Shown here one piece after another: positions 16,938 through 26,834 of a stretch of DNA of 64,000 nt. Below the pieces are notes generated by a model. That model made no database searches. It saw only the letters and a program-made list of their open reading frames with translations, and was not told the DNA's origin. Positions within the stretch are counted from its first letter, which is position 1, and the number at the start of each line of letters is the position of its first letter. Source of the DNA: SLDF01 sp964537925 (GTDB taxonomy: Bacteria > Bacteroidota > Bacteroidia > Chitinophagales > Saprospiraceae); contig CAZICV010000001.1 in assembly GCA_964537925.1 (NCBI GenBank), positions 744,001-808,000 of the forward strand, read 5' to 3'. A program made the translations under genes and the position numbers.

Positions 16938-18206
16938 TCAAGCGGGAAATTCCGCTGTGAACACGTGTCGGTCAGCGTATACATACCCAATACGGATATT
17001 ATATATACCCGCGATGGCCCTGACTATAGCCAGGCCCAGGCCGGTCGTGGATTTTTCAGCGCTTTCCTTGTAGAACCGGCCGAATATCTTCTCCTCGTCC
17101 AGGGCCGCGGATGTAGCTGTGTTCTCGATCGTCAGTGTACGATGTGAGAGCCGGACCACCACTTCGCCACCGGGCACATTGTGGACGATGGCATTCTTCA
17201 GCAGGTTGGCAACCAGTGTATCTGCCAGTCCTGCATTCATCCGGCAGGTGATCGGGGACGATATCTCTGTCCTGACATCGACCTCTCTGTGCCGGGCAAA
17301 ATCGCCCAGCTCCTCTGTCAGCCGCGATACGATGTCGCCGATCGATATGTCCGAGGCCTCCATGAACTGTCGGTTCTCTATGCGTGCAAGCAGCAACAGG
17401 GATTTGTTGAGGCGCCGCAGCCGTTCCAGTGTCCTGATCACCTGTGCGACCGCATCCGCCTGTTCTTGTGCCAGTCCGGGGCTTTCTGCAAGGAGCTCAA
17501 GCCGGTTGATACTGATCGCCAGCGGGGTCTGGAGCTCATGTGCCGCATTTTCGAGGAACTGTTTCTGGCTGTTGAAAGTATCCTGGCTCCGTTGCAGCAG
17601 GGATTGTACGGTATCGTTGAGGGCCTGGAATTCACGGACCCCCGTCTTTACCGGTGCGAAGGGTGTACCGCCCAGCCGGAAATGCCTGAGCTGCGAAAGC
17701 AGCAGGTAGAAGGGCTTCCAGATCTTTCGCAGCAGGATATTGTACAGGAGCAGGATGCTCACGATCAAAGCGCCGTAGAGCAGGAGCAGCGCGTAAAACA
17801 GGTTTTCGATGAGATCGTCCTCTTCTACCATGGAAGCGATGACTTTCAGCTCGTAGTACCTCTCCCCCGGCATCACGAAGACAGTCGTCAGCATACGCAC
17901 CGGTTCGAAGTCCTCCTCGTTGTGCATATACATCAGCGTGTCCTTGTAGCTGTCCCTGAAGTCCGCGACGCCGGCCCCGGAAAGCTGCCGTATCGCATAG
18001 TTGCTCTCCCGGAACGCTTCTTTACGCAGGAGCAGCGTATCCTCCTGGGCCTGCCGGATGATCAGCATCTTGTAGTTGTCCAGCCCGTCATCTATACTGT
18101 CATAGACCTCATCAAGGATCTCAAAATAGAAAACAACCGCCCATATAGCCAGGACAGGCAGCAGCACGGCAGCCAGGTAAGCGAGCGTATGGTTGAGGAG
18201 CTTCAT
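16938..18206 (-). CDS. Sensor histidine kinase (HisKA/HATPase)
   Basis: 422 residues. An N-terminal membrane helix (AYLAAVLLPVLAIWAVVFYF) and a second at ~residues 135-155 (YALLLLYGALIVSILLLYN) bracket a ~100-residue periplasmic sensor region. The HisKA domain has the phospho-acceptor motif AAHELQTPLA, and the HATPase domain has the N box LLKNAIVHN and the G box TTGLGLAIVRA. It phosphorylates the response regulator whose gene overlaps its start by 4 bp. The PepSY-like genes downstream are likely targets or partners of this system. Confidence 0.95.
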   Translation of the reverse strand: MKLLNHTLAYLAAVLLPVLAIWAVVFYFEILDEVYDSIDDGLDNYKMLIIRQAQEDTLLLRKEAFRESNYAIRQLSGAGVADFRDSYKDTLMYMHNEEDFEPVRMLTTVFVMPGERYYELKVIASMVEEDDLIENLFYALLLLYGALIVSILLLYNILLRKIWKPFYLLLSQLRHFRLGGTPFAPVKTGVREFQALNDTVQSLLQRSQDTFNSQKQFLENAAHELQTPLAISINRLELLAESPGLAQEQADAVAQVIRTLERLRRLNKSLLLLARIENRQFMEASDISIGDIVSRLTEELGDFARHREVDVRTEISSPITCRMNAGLADTLVANLLKNAIVHNVPGGEVVVRLSHRTLTIENTATSAALDEEKIFGRFYKESAEKSTTGLGLAIVRAIAGIYNIRIGYVYADRHVFTAEFPA

Positions 18207-18883
18207 AGGATAGCCAGGCGATAGCCGACACCATACACGGCCTGTATCTCGATACCAGATTCACTTTCTCTCAGCTTTCTCCGCAGGTTCTTGATCTGGG
18301 AGTACAGGAATTCAAAATCATCGGATTCGTCGGCATGATCTCCCCATACATGTTCCGCCAGGGAAGTGCGCGTGACCAGCCGCCCCTTGTTGGCCGCGAA
18401 GAAGGCGAGGATGTCGAATTCCTTGCGATTGAGGCTGAGCGGTTCGCCGCCAACCTGGACCGTACGGTCTTCGAAGCTGAGCAGGAGCCGGCCCAGCTCG
18501 ATCATATGTCCGGTACCACCGGTGACCCGGCGACGAAGCACCGACCTGATCCGTGCATGGAGCTCTGCCATGTGAAAAGGCTTGGCCAGGTAATCATCTG
18601 CACCCAGGTGAAGACCCCGTACCTTGTCATCGATAGAATCACGGGCCGATATGATGATCACACTATCCGATTTGCCTATGCGCCTGATCTCGGCCAGCAG
18701 GTCGAGCCCACTGCCGCCCGGCAGGTTGATATCCAGCAGGATACAGTCATAGTCATAGGAGATCACCCGGTTCAGCGCCTGCCGGTAAGTATCTGCCGTC
18801 TCTACGAGAAACTGCTCCCGCTCCAGCGATTGCCGGATGATCGACATCATATCGGGCTCATCTTCTATGATCAACACCTTCAT
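18203..18883 (-). CDS. OmpR/PhoB-type response regulator
   Basis: 226 residues from the ATG at 18883, chosen because the receiver domain begins there (MKVLIIEDEPD). The acidic pocket and phospho-acceptor Asp51 (LLDINLPGG), Thr/Ser and Lys (LAKPFH) sites are intact. The C-terminal winged helix has LNRKEFDILAFFAANKGRLV and YGVGYRL, typical of OmpR/PhoB DNA-binding domains. Its stop overlaps the start of the kinase gene, so the pair is translated together. Confidence 0.95.
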   Translation of the reverse strand: MKVLIIEDEPDMMSIIRQSLEREQFLVETADTYRQALNRVISYDYDCILLDINLPGGSGLDLLAEIRRIGKSDSVIIISARDSIDDKVRGLHLGADDYLAKPFHMAELHARIRSVLRRRVTGGTGHMIELGRLLLSFEDRTVQVGGEPLSLNRKEFDILAFFAANKGRLVTRTSLAEHVWGDHADESDDFEFLYSQIKNLRRKLRESESGIEIQAVYGVGYRLAIL

Positions 18884-19016
18884 GGACAACAAAATAAAGC
18901 AAGAAGTCCGGAAACAAACCGGAAAGCTCTTCAACCCTGACACAAAAATACGAGCACATGAAAAGCCGGCGAGAGTCTCCTCCCACCGGCCGGGTTTGAA
19001 CGAATGATATGAATAA

Positions 19017-19733
19017 TCATAGCGAGAGGGTCAGCCTCCGATCCGACGCGCCGTCGTCGTGTGTACCGACAGGGATCGAACGATACTGTGGGGCCGGATC
19101 ACCAGCCTCGGTGTATTGTACCAGCAACGTGACAGGCTCCTGAGCCACTCTCCGCATATATATAGTGGTATCGACCGGCATCGCGGACCCCGGCACAAAT
19201 GCCGCTTCATCCAGGTGCGTATTCCGGTACACGCCCGGTGACCGGGTAGCCGATTCGAGCTGCGTCATCAACTTTACCTGCCCGAGCGGGCTGGCAGACC
19301 GCAGGTGGATCTCTATTGTTTCGTAAGGCTTCAGCTCGAACCAGAGTGTGTCCTCTCCTGTCCTGCAGTATCGCTCATAATACCACATACTGTGGTAGCC
19401 CGCACTGTACAAAGTCAGGCTATCCACACAATAAGGAATATCCTTATGCGCCAGTAATCGTTTCGTGTGCACGGATTCCCCTCCGGGAACAGTGTTTGTT
19501 CCCGATACGCCCGGATCAAGCGTGTGTACAGTCTGCCGATCACCCGTATGGTGATAGGTAATATATACGGCCTCGGGATCAGGTACGTCCTGTCCGAAAA
19601 GCGATATCAGCAAGAGACTGGTAAAAATACGCGGGGAGCCGTCGCTCCGGAAACAGGATGTACCTAAGAAAAGACAAAGTGTGAACAACATCAATGCCGT
19701 CCATCTGCCGGTAATGTGTTTGCTGGCTTTCAT
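19017..19733 (-). CDS. Lipoprotein of unknown function
   Basis: 238 residues with a signal peptide and probable lipobox (LGTSC, Cys27). The mature part is predicted beta-rich, with no motif I recognise; it contains VYITYHHTGDRQ, WYYERYCRTGEDTLWFELKP and ends in a polar region. The gene stands alone, about 130 bp upstream of the response regulator gene on the same strand and divergent from glyA, so its link to the two-component system is uncertain. Confidence 0.6.
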   Translation of the reverse strand: MKASKHITGRWTALMLFTLCLFLGTSCFRSDGSPRIFTSLLLISLFGQDVPDPEAVYITYHHTGDRQTVHTLDPGVSGTNTVPGGESVHTKRLLAHKDIPYCVDSLTLYSAGYHSMWYYERYCRTGEDTLWFELKPYETIEIHLRSASPLGQVKLMTQLESATRSPGVYRNTHLDEAAFVPGSAMPVDTTIYMRRVAQEPVTLLVQYTEAGDPAPQYRSIPVGTHDDGASDRRLTLSL

Positions 19734-20088
19734 AGTTGCAAATTTTTTGTTGAGAACAAATCTTTTGTCACTGTAAAGCTGCTAAGACATCAGACGCAGT
19801 TTGTTGCGAATATCAATTCAAATGCATATTTTTTAATTATATATTAGGACAAATTGCACCCGATCGGGGCATTTATGGTTGCCATGCTTGTTATGAGACG
19901 CTGCTGCCAGCAAGCCGGGCAGACAGCAAGAAGAAAACAAGGGGTATACGTTTCGTCAGCGACCGTATCCTGCCCGATACGGAGTCACCTTAATATGTAT
20001 TGCGGGCCTGGCTGTAAAAAATAGTGGGTTCCCCTTGGGGCCTAGAGACGGATGCCCTACTTTTGAACAAGTAAACACTGCACACAAC
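19734..20088. other. Divergent intergenic region upstream of glyA (355 bp)
   Basis: Contains a very A/T-rich patch around 19825-19855 (TTTTTTAATTATATATTAGG) in an otherwise GC-rich context and, at its right end, the glyA promoter box. No supported small gene was seen. The A/T patch may hold the promoter of the minus-strand lipoprotein gene or a binding site. Confidence 0.5.
20034..20065 (+). promoter_or_regulatory. glyA promoter (-33 TTGG, -7 TACTTTTG)
   Basis: TACTTTTG at 20058-20065 fits TAnnTTTG exactly. A TTGG lies about 19-20 bp upstream, the usual spacing for the primary sigma factor of Bacteroidota. The glyA ATG follows 24 bp after the box. Confidence 0.7.
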
Positions 20089-21354
<1,266 letters not shown>

Positions 21355-21372
21355 TCCGGTATCAGCAGGTAT

Positions 21373-22113
21373 TCAGAAATAACTGTAGTGGATATCTTTA
21401 AGGAACAGCCCCGTCGGCGGCACACTGTGGCTCCGGCGCAGTGGCACCTGCCGGGTCAGCGCGTCGTGGACTTCATCCAGGCTCGTATGCCCCAGGGCCA
21501 CTTCGACGCACATCCCGACGATCAGCCGTACCATACCCCGCAGGAAGCGGTCTGCCGTCACCCGGTATACCAGGTCGCCGCCGGGCGAAGCGCTCCAGGA
21601 TGATTCGGATATATGGCAGATCATCGTACGGGTATCCGTATTCGTCTTGCAGAAAGGCAGGAACTGGTCATACGCAGGCAAGACAGCAGCCGCCTGCTGC
21701 AAAAGGTCCCTGTCCAGCCGATCAAAGAAAGGATGTACCCATACCGTCTCCTGCCTGAACGGGTCCTTCATGGCGGTCATGTAATATTCATAGGTCCTGC
21801 TGACTGCATCGAAGCGTGCATGCGCTGCATCGTGGACCGCCGCTATCCTGAAGAAAGCAATGCCTGGGGGGAGCAACCGGTTGATCCGGTACAGCAGGTT
21901 GTGCGGCAGTTCGCCGTCATAGTCGAAGTGCAGGACATAGTCTTCTGCATGTACACCTGTATCCGTACGCCCGCAACCGGTGACTGCAGTATCGGTGCGC
22001 AATATGAGGCTCAGGGATCCTTCTATATGCTGCTGCACGCTGTCCTGGCCCGGCTGCCGTTGCCAGCCATAGAACCGGGCGCCGTTATATGCGATCCTGG
22101 CAAAGTACCTCAT
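21373..22113 (-). CDS. truA: tRNA pseudouridine38-40 synthase
   Basis: 246 residues. The catalytic Asp51 lies in the GCGRTDTGVHA motif, preceded by RIAYNGARFYGWQRQPG at the N-terminus, both diagnostic of TruA. It converts uridines 38-40 of the tRNA anticodon arm to pseudouridine. It starts 16 bp downstream of clpX on the same strand, so it is likely transcribed with it. Confidence 0.96.
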   Translation of the reverse strand: MRYFARIAYNGARFYGWQRQPGQDSVQQHIEGSLSLILRTDTAVTGCGRTDTGVHAEDYVLHFDYDGELPHNLLYRINRLLPPGIAFFRIAAVHDAAHARFDAVSRTYEYYMTAMKDPFRQETVWVHPFFDRLDRDLLQQAAAVLPAYDQFLPFCKTNTDTRTMICHISESSWSASPGGDLVYRVTADRFLRGMVRLIVGMCVEVALGHTSLDEVHDALTRQVPLRRSHSVPPTGLFLKDIHYSYF

Positions 22114-22129
22114 GGCGCCGGAGGCAGTA

Positions 22130-23368
22130 TCAGGCTACTTTCAGCATCGCCAGTCCCGACTTGTCCAGTTTTTCCCTGGCATAGCGCTTGTCCAGCTCCA
22201 GCAGCCTGATATTCTTCTTAGACGGTATCTCGAACATGGCATCCGTGAGTATAGCCTCGCAGATAGAGCGCAGGCCGCGGGCGCCGAGTTTGTACTCCAG
22301 CGCTTTCTCGGCTATGAACTCTACAGCGCCCTGGGTAACCTTCAGCTCTACGCCTTCCATCTCGAACAGCTTCTGAAACTGCTTAATGACGGCATTACGA
22401 GGCTCGGTAAGAATGCGCTCCAGCGTCTTACGCTCTAACGGCTCAAGGTAGGTGAGCACGGGCAACCTGCCGAGCAGCTCGGGGATCAGCCCGAAGGACT
22501 TGAGATCCTGGTGGACTACATAGCGCAGCATGTCTTTCTCACTGACCTGCACCTTGGAACCGGTGCTGTACCCGATGACCTGCGTGTTAAGCCTGCGCGC
22601 TATGATCTTCTCCAGGTTGTCAAATGCTCCTCCGCAGATGAAGAGTATATTCTGTGTATTGACTTTGATCAGTTTCTGCTCGGGGTGCTTGCGACCTCCA
22701 TGCGGCGGCACGTTGACATCTGTACCCTCCAGCATTTTGAGCAATGCCTGCTGGACGCCCTCTCCGGATACATCCCTCGTGATCGAAGGGTTGTCCGACT
22801 TGCGTGCTATCTTGTCTATCTCATCCACATAGACGATGCCTTTTTCGGCGGCAGCCACATCGTAGTCGCATACCTGCAGGAGACGGGTGAGGATACTTTC
22901 CACGTCCTCTCCCACATAACCTGCTTCCGTAAATACCGTCGCATCCACTATGGCAAATGGGACATTCAGCAGGCGGGCGATACATTTGGCTATCAGGGTC
23001 TTGCCTGTGCCGGTATTACCGGTCAGCAATACATTGGATTTCTCTATCTCCACATCGTTGACATGGGGGGCATTCAGGCGCTTGTAGTGATTGTATACCG
23101 CTACGGACATGACCCGCTTGGCCTCCTCCTGGCCAATGACGTATTCGTCGAGGTACTTCTTGATAGAAAGCGGAGTGAAATTTTCCGGCAGCAAAAACCT
23201 GCTGTCCACAGGTTTTTGGGGATCATGCAGTTCATCCTTGATGATGTCGTACGCCTGTTCGACACACATCTCGCAGATATGACCATTGATACCTGCTATC
23301 AGCATGATCGCTTCGGATTTGTCCCTGCCGCAGAAAGAGCAGCGCAGACCGCTTTTGTTATTTTCCAT
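22130..23368 (-). CDS. clpX: ATP-dependent Clp protease ATP-binding subunit ClpX
   Basis: 412 residues. The N-terminal zinc finger has CSFC and CEMC pairs (Cys10, 13, 32, 35). The AAA+ core has Walker A GNTGTGKT (117-124), Walker B IVYVDEID (178-185), and a pore loop GYVGED near 150. The ClpP-docking loop carries IGY at 265-267 where E. coli has IGF. ClpX unfolds proteins and feeds them to ClpP, encoded immediately upstream. It has its own candidate promoter between clpP and clpX. Confidence 0.97.
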   Translation of the reverse strand: MENNKSGLRCSFCGRDKSEAIMLIAGINGHICEMCVEQAYDIIKDELHDPQKPVDSRFLLPENFTPLSIKKYLDEYVIGQEEAKRVMSVAVYNHYKRLNAPHVNDVEIEKSNVLLTGNTGTGKTLIAKCIARLLNVPFAIVDATVFTEAGYVGEDVESILTRLLQVCDYDVAAAEKGIVYVDEIDKIARKSDNPSITRDVSGEGVQQALLKMLEGTDVNVPPHGGRKHPEQKLIKVNTQNILFICGGAFDNLEKIIARRLNTQVIGYSTGSKVQVSEKDMLRYVVHQDLKSFGLIPELLGRLPVLTYLEPLERKTLERILTEPRNAVIKQFQKLFEMEGVELKVTQGAVEFIAEKALEYKLGARGLRSICEAILTDAMFEIPSKKNIRLLELDKRYAREKLDKSGLAMLKVA

Positions 23369-23392
23369 TCTCGGGAAATTCAGATCAGGCTA

Positions 23393-23400
23393 CAAAGTTA
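23393..23400 (-). promoter_or_regulatory. Candidate clpX promoter -7 box (TAACTTTG)
   Basis: On the minus strand TAACTTTG matches TAnnTTTG exactly and lies 24 bp ahead of the clpX ATG. No good TTTG was found at the -33 position, so the match rests on the -7 box alone. It implies that clpX can be expressed apart from clpP. Confidence 0.5.
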
Positions 23401-23429
23401 ATGATTTCACCGGCAATGCGACCGGAAGC

Positions 23430-23471
23430 ACGGAGCGCCGGGGGAGGCAATACCTCCGCCCGGCGCTCCGT
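23430..23471 (-). terminator. Strong GC-rich hairpin between clpP and clpX
   Basis: An 18-bp stem with one bulge (ACGGAGCGCCGGG plus GGAGG against CCTCC plus the complementary arm), loop CAATA, lies 24 bp after the clpP stop. No T run follows on the minus strand, so it could be a weak terminator, an RNA-stability element or a processing site. Confidence 0.6.
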
Positions 23472-23494
23472 AGTACATATTTTACATATATCGA

Positions 23495-24199
23495 TTAAAC
23501 GGCTTCTTTCCTGGGGTTAGCGCGATCCAGCACTTCATCCACAAGCCCGTATTCTTTGGCTTCTTTTGCCGTCATCCAGTTGTCCCGGTCGCAGTCGCGC
23601 TCTATAGTCTCGTAGCTCTGGCCCGTATGCTGCGAAAGGATATCATATAGCTCCTTCTGCATACTCTTGATCAGCTTATAGGAGATCTCCATATCAGTGA
23701 CCTGCCCCTGCATACCTCCAAGCGGCTGGTGGATCATCACCCGGCTATGCGGCAGAGCGGTGCGTTTCCCGGCAGTACCGGCTGCAAGCAGTACCGCACC
23801 CATAGAGGCAGAAAGCCCCGTACAGATGGTAGCTACATCCGGTGCGATATATTGCATAGTATCATAGATACCCAACCCTGCGATCACCGATCCGCCGGGA
23901 CTGTTGATAAACATCTGTACATCCCGTTTGGGATCAGTAGACTCAAGAAAAAGCATCTGTGCCTGGATGACATTCGCCACATAATCATTGACAGGTACAC
24001 CCATGAATATGATACGGTCCATCATCAGCCGTGAAAACACGTCCATACCGACGATGTTCAGCTGTCTTTCTTCGATGACAGTAGGAGTGAAGCCCTGTAT
24101 ATCGGGCACACGCACGGATTCCATATATTTCTCAAGGTGCATGCTGCTCATGCCCATGTGGCCGACGGCATACTTTTTGAACTCATCGTTGGGTATCAT
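23495..24199 (-). CDS. clpP: ATP-dependent Clp protease proteolytic subunit ClpP
   Basis: 234 residues. The catalytic triad is visible: Ser132 in GLSASMGAV, His157 in RVMIHQPLGG, and Asp206 in DRDNWM. The N-terminal ~35 residues (NDEFKKYAVGHMGMSSMHLEKYM) are longer than in E. coli but usual for Bacteroidota ClpP. It forms the tetradecameric protease chamber that works with ClpX. It lies downstream of the trigger factor gene, separated by a terminator hairpin. Confidence 0.97.
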   Translation of the reverse strand: MIPNDEFKKYAVGHMGMSSMHLEKYMESVRVPDIQGFTPTVIEERQLNIVGMDVFSRLMMDRIIFMGVPVNDYVANVIQAQMLFLESTDPKRDVQMFINSPGGSVIAGLGIYDTMQYIAPDVATICTGLSASMGAVLLAAGTAGKRTALPHSRVMIHQPLGGMQGQVTDMEISYKLIKSMQKELYDILSQHTGQSYETIERDCDRDNWMTAKEAKEYGLVDEVLDRANPRKEAV

Positions 24200-24330
24200 A
24201 AAGTGATCGATTTTCGGTTAGAAAGGAATTGCAATTTGCTAAAAGGTATGTAATAAAGCAAATCCGGCCCGGATTGTTCAATCAAGCCCATAAATCCCGC
24301 ACCAGCGCTGTCAGCAAAGCACTATTGACA

Positions 24331-24368
24331 AACGAAAGGCCCGAAAATCGATTTTCGGGCCTTTCGTT
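24331..24368 (-). terminator. Perfect palindromic terminator downstream of trigger factor
   Basis: A 38-bp perfect inverted repeat (arms of 18, beginning AACGAAAGGCCCGAAAAT) lies 62 bp after the trigger factor stop. The GGCCCG/CGGGCC stem followed by TTTCGTTTGT on the minus strand fits an intrinsic terminator; being symmetrical, it could act in either direction. Confidence 0.8.
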
Positions 24369-24429
24369 ATCGTGCATATTTCTTACCGCCGGATTGGGCA
24401 AACGCATGATCTCTCCAAAGATCAGCCTT

Positions 24430-25875
24430 TCAATGATGATGGTGGTGATCATGATCGTCGTGGTCGTGGTCGTGGTCATGATCGTGGTTGTGGTCATGAC
24501 GTACGGCTTCCGCTGCTTTCCTGGCTGATTCCAGTTCGCGAAGGAAATCTGCTTCTGCAATGGCCACAGGTTCCAGCCTGACCTGGTTCCTGACAGCCAG
24601 GAACATCTTGTCTGTTATGAGTTCGTCATACTGGTCCTGGACTGTCTTCTCATTTTTCATCAGTCTTTCGACCATATCGTCCAGGAATGCACCATCCATC
24701 TGGTATCCGCCCATATATCCTGCTACCCGATCACGAAAAGCGTCGCGCAGTTCCTCTTCTGTGACAGTGACATCAAAATCTTTGGTGATACGCTCCCGGA
24801 TCAGGGACCAGCGCAGGTTTTTGACAAAGCCGTCAAAAGCTTCCTCCGTCAGTTCCGGCTGCCCCTCTTCGCGACGCTCTGAAAGCCATCTGCGCAGGAA
24901 AGCGTCAGGCAGTTCGAAGTCGTTCTTTTCGAGGAGTGCTTCCTGGAGATCACGGAAAAGCAATGCATCCTCGCGGCCCTCGAATCGCGAGCCCAGGAAC
25001 TTTTTCAGCTCTTCGCGGGCGGCAGCCTCCGAGTCGATCTTTCCTTCGCCGAAGACCTTATCAAAAAACTCCTGGTCCATCCCGGCAGACTCGTGCCTGG
25101 TCACTTCCTGTATCACGGCCCTGAACGCCGGGCCTACTACCTGATCACTGTCGGCAGGGAGATTCAGAAGGTATTTGCGGGCATGCGCCTCTCCTTTATT
25201 CTCCAGCTGGTATATATCGATATCCAGGGTATGTCCTTTGGCAGCGCCCAGCACTGCTGTACGTACAGCTTCGTCTGTTATATCATCCACACTGATCGTG
25301 AAGCTCGTGCTGTGTCCTCCTTCTTTCACGTCTCCTCCCTCGAGCTCGGTCGCCTCGATCTTGATGAGATCGCCCGGGCGGATATCGCTCTCAGGGTGGG
25401 CGTGTGATCCCGCTCTTTTGAGCAGGTCTGTCATTTCTTTGTCGATCATCTCATCCGAGATGATCACCTGGTAGCGCTGGTATGTATCATCGGCTCCGAT
25501 CCCTGCCAGTTCAAACTCAGGCGCTATACCGATATCATAGCGGAAACTGTAGTCCAGCTGCCTGTCCGGATCAAACTCGTATATCGCCTGATCGTCCGCG
25601 GGGATCGGGTATCCCAGGATAGCGATCTTTTCGCCGGTCAGGTAATCATTGATCTGCTTTTGTACCAGGTCGTTGATCACGTCTACCAGCACCTTCGTGC
25701 CATACAGTTTTTTGACCATACCAGAAGGCACTTTGCCTTTACGGAATCCTTTGAACTGGGCTTTTTGCTTTAGCTTCTGAAGCTCTTGTTCAAAAGGAGG
25801 TGTATAGTCCTGTCTGCCGATCTCAATTGTGAGCGTTGCGTTGACATTGTTTTTCCTATCGAATGCTACGTTCAT
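24430..25875 (-). CDS. tig: Trigger factor with a histidine/aspartate-rich C-terminal tail
   Basis: 481 residues, about 30-50 longer than typical trigger factor. The N-terminal ribosome-binding domain has the signature GFRKGKVP at 43-50. A PPIase-like domain occupies roughly residues 160-250 (RPGDLIKIEATE onward), and the helical C-terminal chaperone region follows. The last ~22 residues alternate His and Asp and end in five His, encoded by a repetitive CAT/CAC-GAC tract at 24433-24495. Trigger factor binds nascent chains at the ribosome exit tunnel. The tail resembles the metal-binding tail of the PPIase SlyD, so nickel, zinc or copper binding is possible. It precedes clpP and clpX as in many bacteria. 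Confidence 0.93.
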   Translation of the reverse strand: MNVAFDRKNNVNATLTIEIGRQDYTPPFEQELQKLKQKAQFKGFRKGKVPSGMVKKLYGTKVLVDVINDLVQKQINDYLTGEKIAILGYPIPADDQAIYEFDPDRQLDYSFRYDIGIAPEFELAGIGADDTYQRYQVIISDEMIDKEMTDLLKRAGSHAHPESDIRPGDLIKIEATELEGGDVKEGGHSTSFTISVDDITDEAVRTAVLGAAKGHTLDIDIYQLENKGEAHARKYLLNLPADSDQVVGPAFRAVIQEVTRHESAGMDQEFFDKVFGEGKIDSEAAAREELKKFLGSRFEGREDALLFRDLQEALLEKNDFELPDAFLRRWLSERREEGQPELTEEAFDGFVKNLRWSLIRERITKDFDVTVTEEELRDAFRDRVAGYMGGYQMDGAFLDDMVERLMKNEKTVQDQYDELITDKMFLAVRNQVRLEPVAIAEADFLRELESARKAAEAVRHDHNHDHDHDHDHDDHDHHHHH

Positions 25876-25960
25876 GATAAAAGTCGTCTGCTTTGTGTGA
25901 AGAAATGCGCTTCCTGGCTCCTCTGGCAGGATCTCGCAAGGCTATCGGCGCTCTTCTTGT

Positions 25961-26431
25961 TTACTTCCGGAAATAAGTCTTGTTGATCTCCTCTATCCTG
26001 GTCTTGTTGGCGTCCATACTGTCTAAAAAGGGCGTGGCGGATTTCTTGAAGTCTGCTTCGGATATAGCCCCCTTTATAAACTCTGTACGCAACAGCTTGT
26101 ACTCTTTCTCCTGGTCCGTTGTCCTCTCTACAATTCTCCTGAACTCCGTCAGCCGGTCCATGAGTGCGCTGTCGTTCTTATCCATCTTCTCCTTTACCTC
26201 GTAATGGATCTTCACGACCTCTTCCACTACTCCCTGGACAGCGAGCATACGCATATCCAGCTCGTCCATTACAGCGCTTGTCACCCCATGATAGCCTCCG
26301 CCACCATTGCTTCTAGCAGGTGTCTGGGATGTAGGCTCCGGTTGCGACGTTGTTGTTGCATCAGTACTGTCCGATGCGCAAGCCACCAGCAGGCACATCG
26401 TCGCAAAGCACAAAGAGAGTGTCCTGATCAT
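25961..26431 (-). CDS. Lipoprotein with coiled-coil-like region, unknown function
   Basis: 156 residues with a lipoprotein signal peptide (LVACA, Cys18), a Thr/Ser/Pro/Gly-rich linker (TTTSQPEPTSQTPARSNGGGG) and then a highly charged helical region from residue ~55 to the end (VEEVVKIHYEVKEKMDKND and later KEYKLLRTEF) that could form a coiled coil. No family is recognised. It lies between tig and the tRNA-Leu gene; the ~85-bp gap to tig leaves room for a separate tig promoter. Confidence 0.6.
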   Translation of the reverse strand: MIRTLSLCFATMCLLVACASDSTDATTTSQPEPTSQTPARSNGGGGYHGVTSAVMDELDMRMLAVQGVVEEVVKIHYEVKEKMDKNDSALMDRLTEFRRIVERTTDQEKEYKLLRTEFIKGAISEADFKKSATPFLDSMDANKTRIEEINKTYFRK

Positions 26432-26462
26432 AATACTGTAAGTCTTATATTAGAATTGAATA

Positions 26463-26484
26463 GATGTGAAGGATGCTTCACATC
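26463..26484 (-). terminator. Hairpin downstream of tRNA-Leu
   Basis: A 9-bp perfect stem (GATGTGAAG/CTTCACATC, loop GATG) lies 27 bp past the 3' end of the tRNA on its strand, followed by a T-rich stretch (TATTCAATT). It probably ends the tRNA transcript. Confidence 0.55.
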
Positions 26485-26511
26485 TCCGCCGGCTGATGCC
26501 GGCGAGCAGTG

Positions 26512-26593
26512 TGCGGGCGGAGGGACTCGAACCCCCATGCCTCGCGGCGCTAGATCCTAAGTCTAGTGCGTCTACCAATTTCGCCACGCCCGC
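26512..26593 (-). tRNA. tRNA-Leu (anticodon UAG)
   Basis: 82-nt class II tRNA on the minus strand. The acceptor stem GCGGGCG pairs with CGCCCGC, the D arm has TTGGTAGACGC, the anticodon stem CTAGA/TCTAG encloses loop CTTAGGA (anticodon TAG), a variable arm is present, and the T arm is GGGGGTTCGAGTCCCTC. The discriminator base is A, as required for leucine. CCA is not encoded. Confidence 0.95.
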
Positions 26594-26834
26594 AATACAT
26601 GATCTGCCTCATCGCCTGAGTATCTGACACACAAGCATTTGAAGGCTTTCGTCTAACGGCTTTCCGGAAGAGGGTGCAAAAATAACAAACTTGTGTGGTA
26701 GATACAACTAAACTTCACCCGCTTTTAAGCCGGGCGCACGGTTATGTTTCCTCGTCATTGCGGGAACCCGTGAATGTTGCCTGTGGTTTTAATTATTTAA
26801 TATAAATTTAGCGAGGAAACCGAGCAGGGCTTAT

